The notes below the pieces were generated by a model, which searched no databases, was not told the DNA's origin, and was given only the letters and a program-made list of their open reading frames with translations. A program made the translations under genes and the position numbers. This document shows, piece by piece, positions 4,730 to 7,011 of a stretch of 7,011 bases of DNA. Each line of letters begins with the position of its first letter. Position 1 is the stretch's first letter. This DNA is from JADHTT01 sp964633845 (lineage in GTDB: Bacteria > Campylobacterota > Campylobacteria > Campylobacterales > Arcobacteraceae): positions 1 through 7,011 of the forward strand of contig CAZWLA010000061.1 in assembly GCA_964633845.1 (NCBI GenBank), in the 5' to 3' direction.

Positions 4730-5992
4730 ATGAATAAGGACCTATTAAATAAGATATTAATTACTTTAGGTTTTATTTTTTTATATAGGGTATTGGCTTA
4801 TGTGCCAGTACCTGGTGTTAATATAGATGTTGTAAAAGAATTTTTCGATACAAATACAAGTAATGCACTTGGTATGATAAATATGTTTAGTGGTAATGCA
4901 GTTGAAAGACTGTCAATTATCTCTTTAGGTATCATGCCTTATATTACAGCTTCTATTATTATGGAGCTACTTGCTGCAACATTTGCCAATATTGGTAAAA
5001 TGAAAAAAGAGAAAGATGGAATGACAAAATATATGCAGATCATTAGATATGCAACTATTGTTATCACATTCATTCAGGCTATTGGTGTTTCAATGGGTCT
5101 TAATTCTCTTACTGGTGCTGCAGGACAAAGTGCTATTACAATTGATATGGATACATTTATAGCAGTTGCTGCTGTTTCTATGGTAGCAGGTACACTTATG
5201 CTTATGTGGATTGGTGAACAGATTACTCAAAAAGGTATAGGTAATGGTATTTCATTAATTATCTTTGCAGGTATTGTTTCAGCACTTCCTAGTGCAATAG
5301 GTGGTACTATTGATCTTGTTAATAACGGTCAACTAAGTTTTTTAACTGTAATTGCAATGCTAGTTGTTGTTTTAGCAACAGTTGGATTAATTATATATGT
5401 AGAATTAGGGGAAAGAAGAGTTCCTGTGTCTTACTCGAGAAAAGTTATGATGAAAAATCAAAACAAAAGAGTTATGAACTATGTTCCCATAAAAGTAAAC
5501 CTTAGTGGAGTTATTCCAGTTATTTTTGCTTCAGCAATATTAATGTTCCCTGGAACAATATTGCAAGGTAGCCAAAATGAATATTTAGTGATGCTAGGAG
5601 ATTTTTTAAATCCAGCTAGTTTATCATTTAATCTTGTTATGTTCTTATTTGTAATTTTCTTTGCATATTTTTATGCGTCAATTACATTTAATGCAAAAGA
5701 TATTGCTGAAAATTTAAAAAAGCAAGGTGGATTTATACCGGGTGTTAGACCTGGAGGAAGTACATCTGAATTTTTAAATGAGACAGCAAGTAGATTAACA
5801 TTCTTTGGCTCGTTATATTTAGCACTTATTTCAACAGTACCATTGCTTGTAGTTCAAGCTATGGGTGTTCCATTCTATTTTGGTGGAGTTGCTGTACTAA
5901 TTGTAGTTCAAGTTGCAATTGATACTATGAGAAAGATTGAAGCTCAACAATATATGAATAAATATGATACATTATCAGCGGTTGGTTTATAG
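4730..5992 (+). CDS. secY: Protein translocase channel subunit SecY
   Basis: SecY is the ten-helix inner-membrane channel that, with SecE and SecG, passes unfolded proteins out of the cytoplasm with SecA or inserts membrane proteins co-translationally. The product is 420 residues, a normal length. Visible features are helix 1 at about 9-29 ending PVPG; the plug region MFSGNAVERLSI (52-63); the GIMPYITASIIMEL signature (67-80); the second signature WIGEQITQKGIGNGISLIIF (160-179); the cytoplasmic loop entry GERRVPVSY (227-235); and the C5 loop with FIPGVRPG (335-342), where Arg340 corresponds to the E. coli Arg357 needed for SecA-driven export. The stop is TAG and overlaps the map start. No clear Shine-Dalgarno precedes the ATG, two bases after rplO, so expression likely relies on coupling. 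Codon use is less strict than in the ribosomal genes. Confidence 0.98.
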   Translation: MNKDLLNKILITLGFIFLYRVLAYVPVPGVNIDVVKEFFDTNTSNALGMINMFSGNAVERLSIISLGIMPYITASIIMELLAATFANIGKMKKEKDGMTKYMQIIRYATIVITFIQAIGVSMGLNSLTGAAGQSAITIDMDTFIAVAAVSMVAGTLMLMWIGEQITQKGIGNGISLIIFAGIVSALPSAIGGTIDLVNNGQLSFLTVIAMLVVVLATVGLIIYVELGERRVPVSYSRKVMMKNQNKRVMNYVPIKVNLSGVIPVIFASAILMFPGTILQGSQNEYLVMLGDFLNPASLSFNLVMFLFVIFFAYFYASITFNAKDIAENLKKQGGFIPGVRPGGSTSEFLNETASRLTFFGSLYLALISTVPLLVVQAMGVPFYFGGVAVLIVVQVAIDTMRKIEAQQYMNKYDTLSAVGL

Positions 5993-6759
5993 TGGCAATC
6001 CCACTTAGAAAAGCTAACGAAATAGATAAACTTCGTAACAGCGGTCAAGCTGTTGCGAAGACTCTATTATACTTACAAAAAAATGTAAAGGCTGGAATGA
6101 GCCTTTTAGAAGTTGATCAAATGGGTGAAGAGTATCTTACATCACTGGGATTTAGACCAGCTTTTAAAGGACTTTATGGTTTTCCAAATGCAATTTGTAC
6201 CTCACTTAATGAAGTGATAATCCATGGTGTACCTACAGATACTATTTTAAAAGATGGTGATATACTTGGTATTGATATTGGTAGTGAACAGGATGGATGG
6301 TATGGAGATGCAGCTATTACTATGCCAATAGGTAAAATATCAAAAGAAGATGAAGATATTATAGCATGTAGTAAAGATGCTTTATATCATGCTATTGATT
6401 TCATACAAGATGGTATGAGGTTTAAAGAACTGGCAGTAGAGTTAGAAAGGTTTATTAAATCTAGAGGGTATGTACCATTAGTTAAATTTTGTGGACATGG
6501 AATAGGTCGTGAACCACATTGTGATCCTGAGGTACCTAATTACTTTCATGGAAAAAATCCAAAGCAAGGTCCAAAAATAAAAAATGGTATGGTGTTTTGT
6601 ATTGAACCAATGATTTGTCATAAAGGGCAAGAGCCAATTATCGATAAAGAAGATGGCTGGACAGTTAGAAGTGAAGATGGCTTAAGAACAAGTCACTATG
6701 AGCATCAGGTTGCTATAGTAAATGGCAAAGCTGAAATATTAACAAAATTAAATAATTAA
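5992..6759 (+). CDS. map: Methionine aminopeptidase, type I
   Basis: This cytoplasmic metallo-enzyme removes the initiator methionine from nascent proteins after deformylation. The product is 255 residues, similar to E. coli Map (264), with the pita-bread fold motifs in order. All expected active-site residues are present: His78 in IHGVP, metal ligands Asp95 (IDIG) and Asp106 (YGDAA), His169 in the CGHGIG motif, His176, Glu205 (IEPM) and Glu237 (YEHQVA). It lacks the N-terminal zinc-finger extension of type Ic and eukaryotic forms. The start is GTG, sharing its first G with the secY TAG stop (TAGTG), and begins MAIPLRK like relatives. No convincing ribosome binding site is seen, which suggests stop-restart coupling to secY. 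Of nine arginines, five are AGA, two CGT and two AGG, unlike the near-pure AGA of the ribosomal genes. Confidence 0.97.
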   Translation: MAIPLRKANEIDKLRNSGQAVAKTLLYLQKNVKAGMSLLEVDQMGEEYLTSLGFRPAFKGLYGFPNAICTSLNEVIIHGVPTDTILKDGDILGIDIGSEQDGWYGDAAITMPIGKISKEDEDIIACSKDALYHAIDFIQDGMRFKELAVELERFIKSRGYVPLVKFCGHGIGREPHCDPEVPNYFHGKNPKQGPKIKNGMVFCIEPMICHKGQEPIIDKEDGWTVRSEDGLRTSHYEHQVAIVNGKAEILTKLNN

Positions 6760-6773
6760 CATAAAGGAAATAA

Positions 6774-6992
6774 ATGGCAAAAGATGATGTAATCGTAATG
6801 GATGGAAAAGTTGTAGAGGTATTACCAAATGCAACGTTTAATGTAGAATTAGCAAATGGACATATAGTTTTATGTCATATCTCAGGGAAGATGAGAATGC
6901 ACTATATTAAGATATTACTTAATGATAAAGTAACTGTTGAGATTACACCTTATAGCCTAGATAAAGGTAGAATTACTCATAGATTTAAATAA
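6774..6992 (+). CDS. infA: Translation initiation factor IF-1
   Basis: IF-1 binds the 30S A site during initiation, blocks premature elongator tRNA entry and boosts IF-2 and IF-3 action. The product is 72 residues, the standard length, and is a single S1/OB domain. Family hallmarks are MAKDDVIVMDGKVVEVLPNATF (1-22 in two strands), VELANGH (24-30), the HISGKMRMHYIKIL loop (35-48), DKVTVEITPY (51-60) and the ending KGRITHRFK. AAGGA at 6764-6768 is five bases before the ATG, a clear site after the weak ones of secY and map. It follows map by 14 bases and is the last gene visible. In relatives the rpmJ-rpsM-rpsK-rpsD-rpoA-rplQ genes usually follow, but they are outside the window. Confidence 0.98.
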   Translation: MAKDDVIVMDGKVVEVLPNATFNVELANGHIVLCHISGKMRMHYIKILLNDKVTVEITPYSLDKGRITHRFK

Positions 6993-6994
6993 AA

Positions 6995-7000
6995 TATAAT
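6995..7000 (+). promoter_or_regulatory. Possible -10 element after infA
   Basis: A perfect TATAAT occurs three bases after the infA stop, in AT-rich sequence cut by the window edge. No recognisable -35 is found about 17 bases upstream (ATTACT region). Campylobacterota sigma-70 promoters often lack a clear -35, so it could start transcription of the next gene. The same hexamer occurs by chance elsewhere in the window, so support is weak. Confidence 0.25.
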
Positions 7001-7011
7001 TTTTATTGAAA

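Noticed and set aside
1..7011. A previously undescribed system, mobile element or insert in the operon
   Set aside because: Every stretch is accounted for by known ribosomal, SecY, Map and IF-1 genes with gaps of at most 31 bases, and no direct repeats, transposase motifs or unknown genes are visible.

Overview
The window is a dense run of sixteen co-directional genes on the + strand. It forms the middle of a bacterial ribosomal-protein super-operon: the end of the S10 block, the whole spc block, and the first gene of the alpha/IF-1 block. Gene order is rpsC (3' end only) - rplP - rpmC - rpsQ - rplN - rplX - rplE - rpsN - rpsH - rplF - rplR - rpsE - rplO - secY - map - infA. All junctions are overlaps or gaps of at most 31 bases, so it reads as one transcription unit. 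No mobile element, CRISPR array, RNA gene or foreign-looking insert is visible.

The source is most likely a member of the Campylobacterota (former Epsilonproteobacteria), probably an AT-rich Arcobacter/Sulfurimonas-like lineage. The reasons are: very AT-rich DNA with AGA as almost the only arginine codon in the ribosomal genes; L16 beginning MLMPKRTKYRK; a short zinc-ribbon S14 of 61 residues; a short L24 (79 aa), S5 (147 aa) and L15 (132 aa); no rpmD (L30) between rpsE and rplO; and map plus infA directly after secY. The genus is an inference from recalled family features, not from a search.

By region: 1-1186 holds the S10-operon tail (S3, L16, L29, S17). 1186-4727 holds the spc ribosomal proteins (L14, L24, L5, S14, S8, L6, L18, S5, L15). 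4730-6759 holds protein export and N-terminal maturation (SecY, methionine aminopeptidase). 6774-6992 is translation initiation factor IF-1. The last 19 bases are AT-rich non-coding sequence with a -10-like hexamer. The S10/spc boundary has no spacer (rpsQ and rplN overlap by one base), so no separate spc promoter can sit in a gap there. The only sizeable gap is rpsN-rpsH (31 bases), which carries a small perfect hairpin around the rpsN stop codon.

Together the products build both ribosomal subunits, insert or secrete nascent chains through the SecYEG channel docked at the ribosome exit, trim the initiator methionine, and support initiation. Strong Shine-Dalgarno sequences precede the ribosomal genes and infA. 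secY and map have none that is clear and probably depend on translational coupling. I found no previously undescribed system here; the findings are modest architectural and regulatory points.
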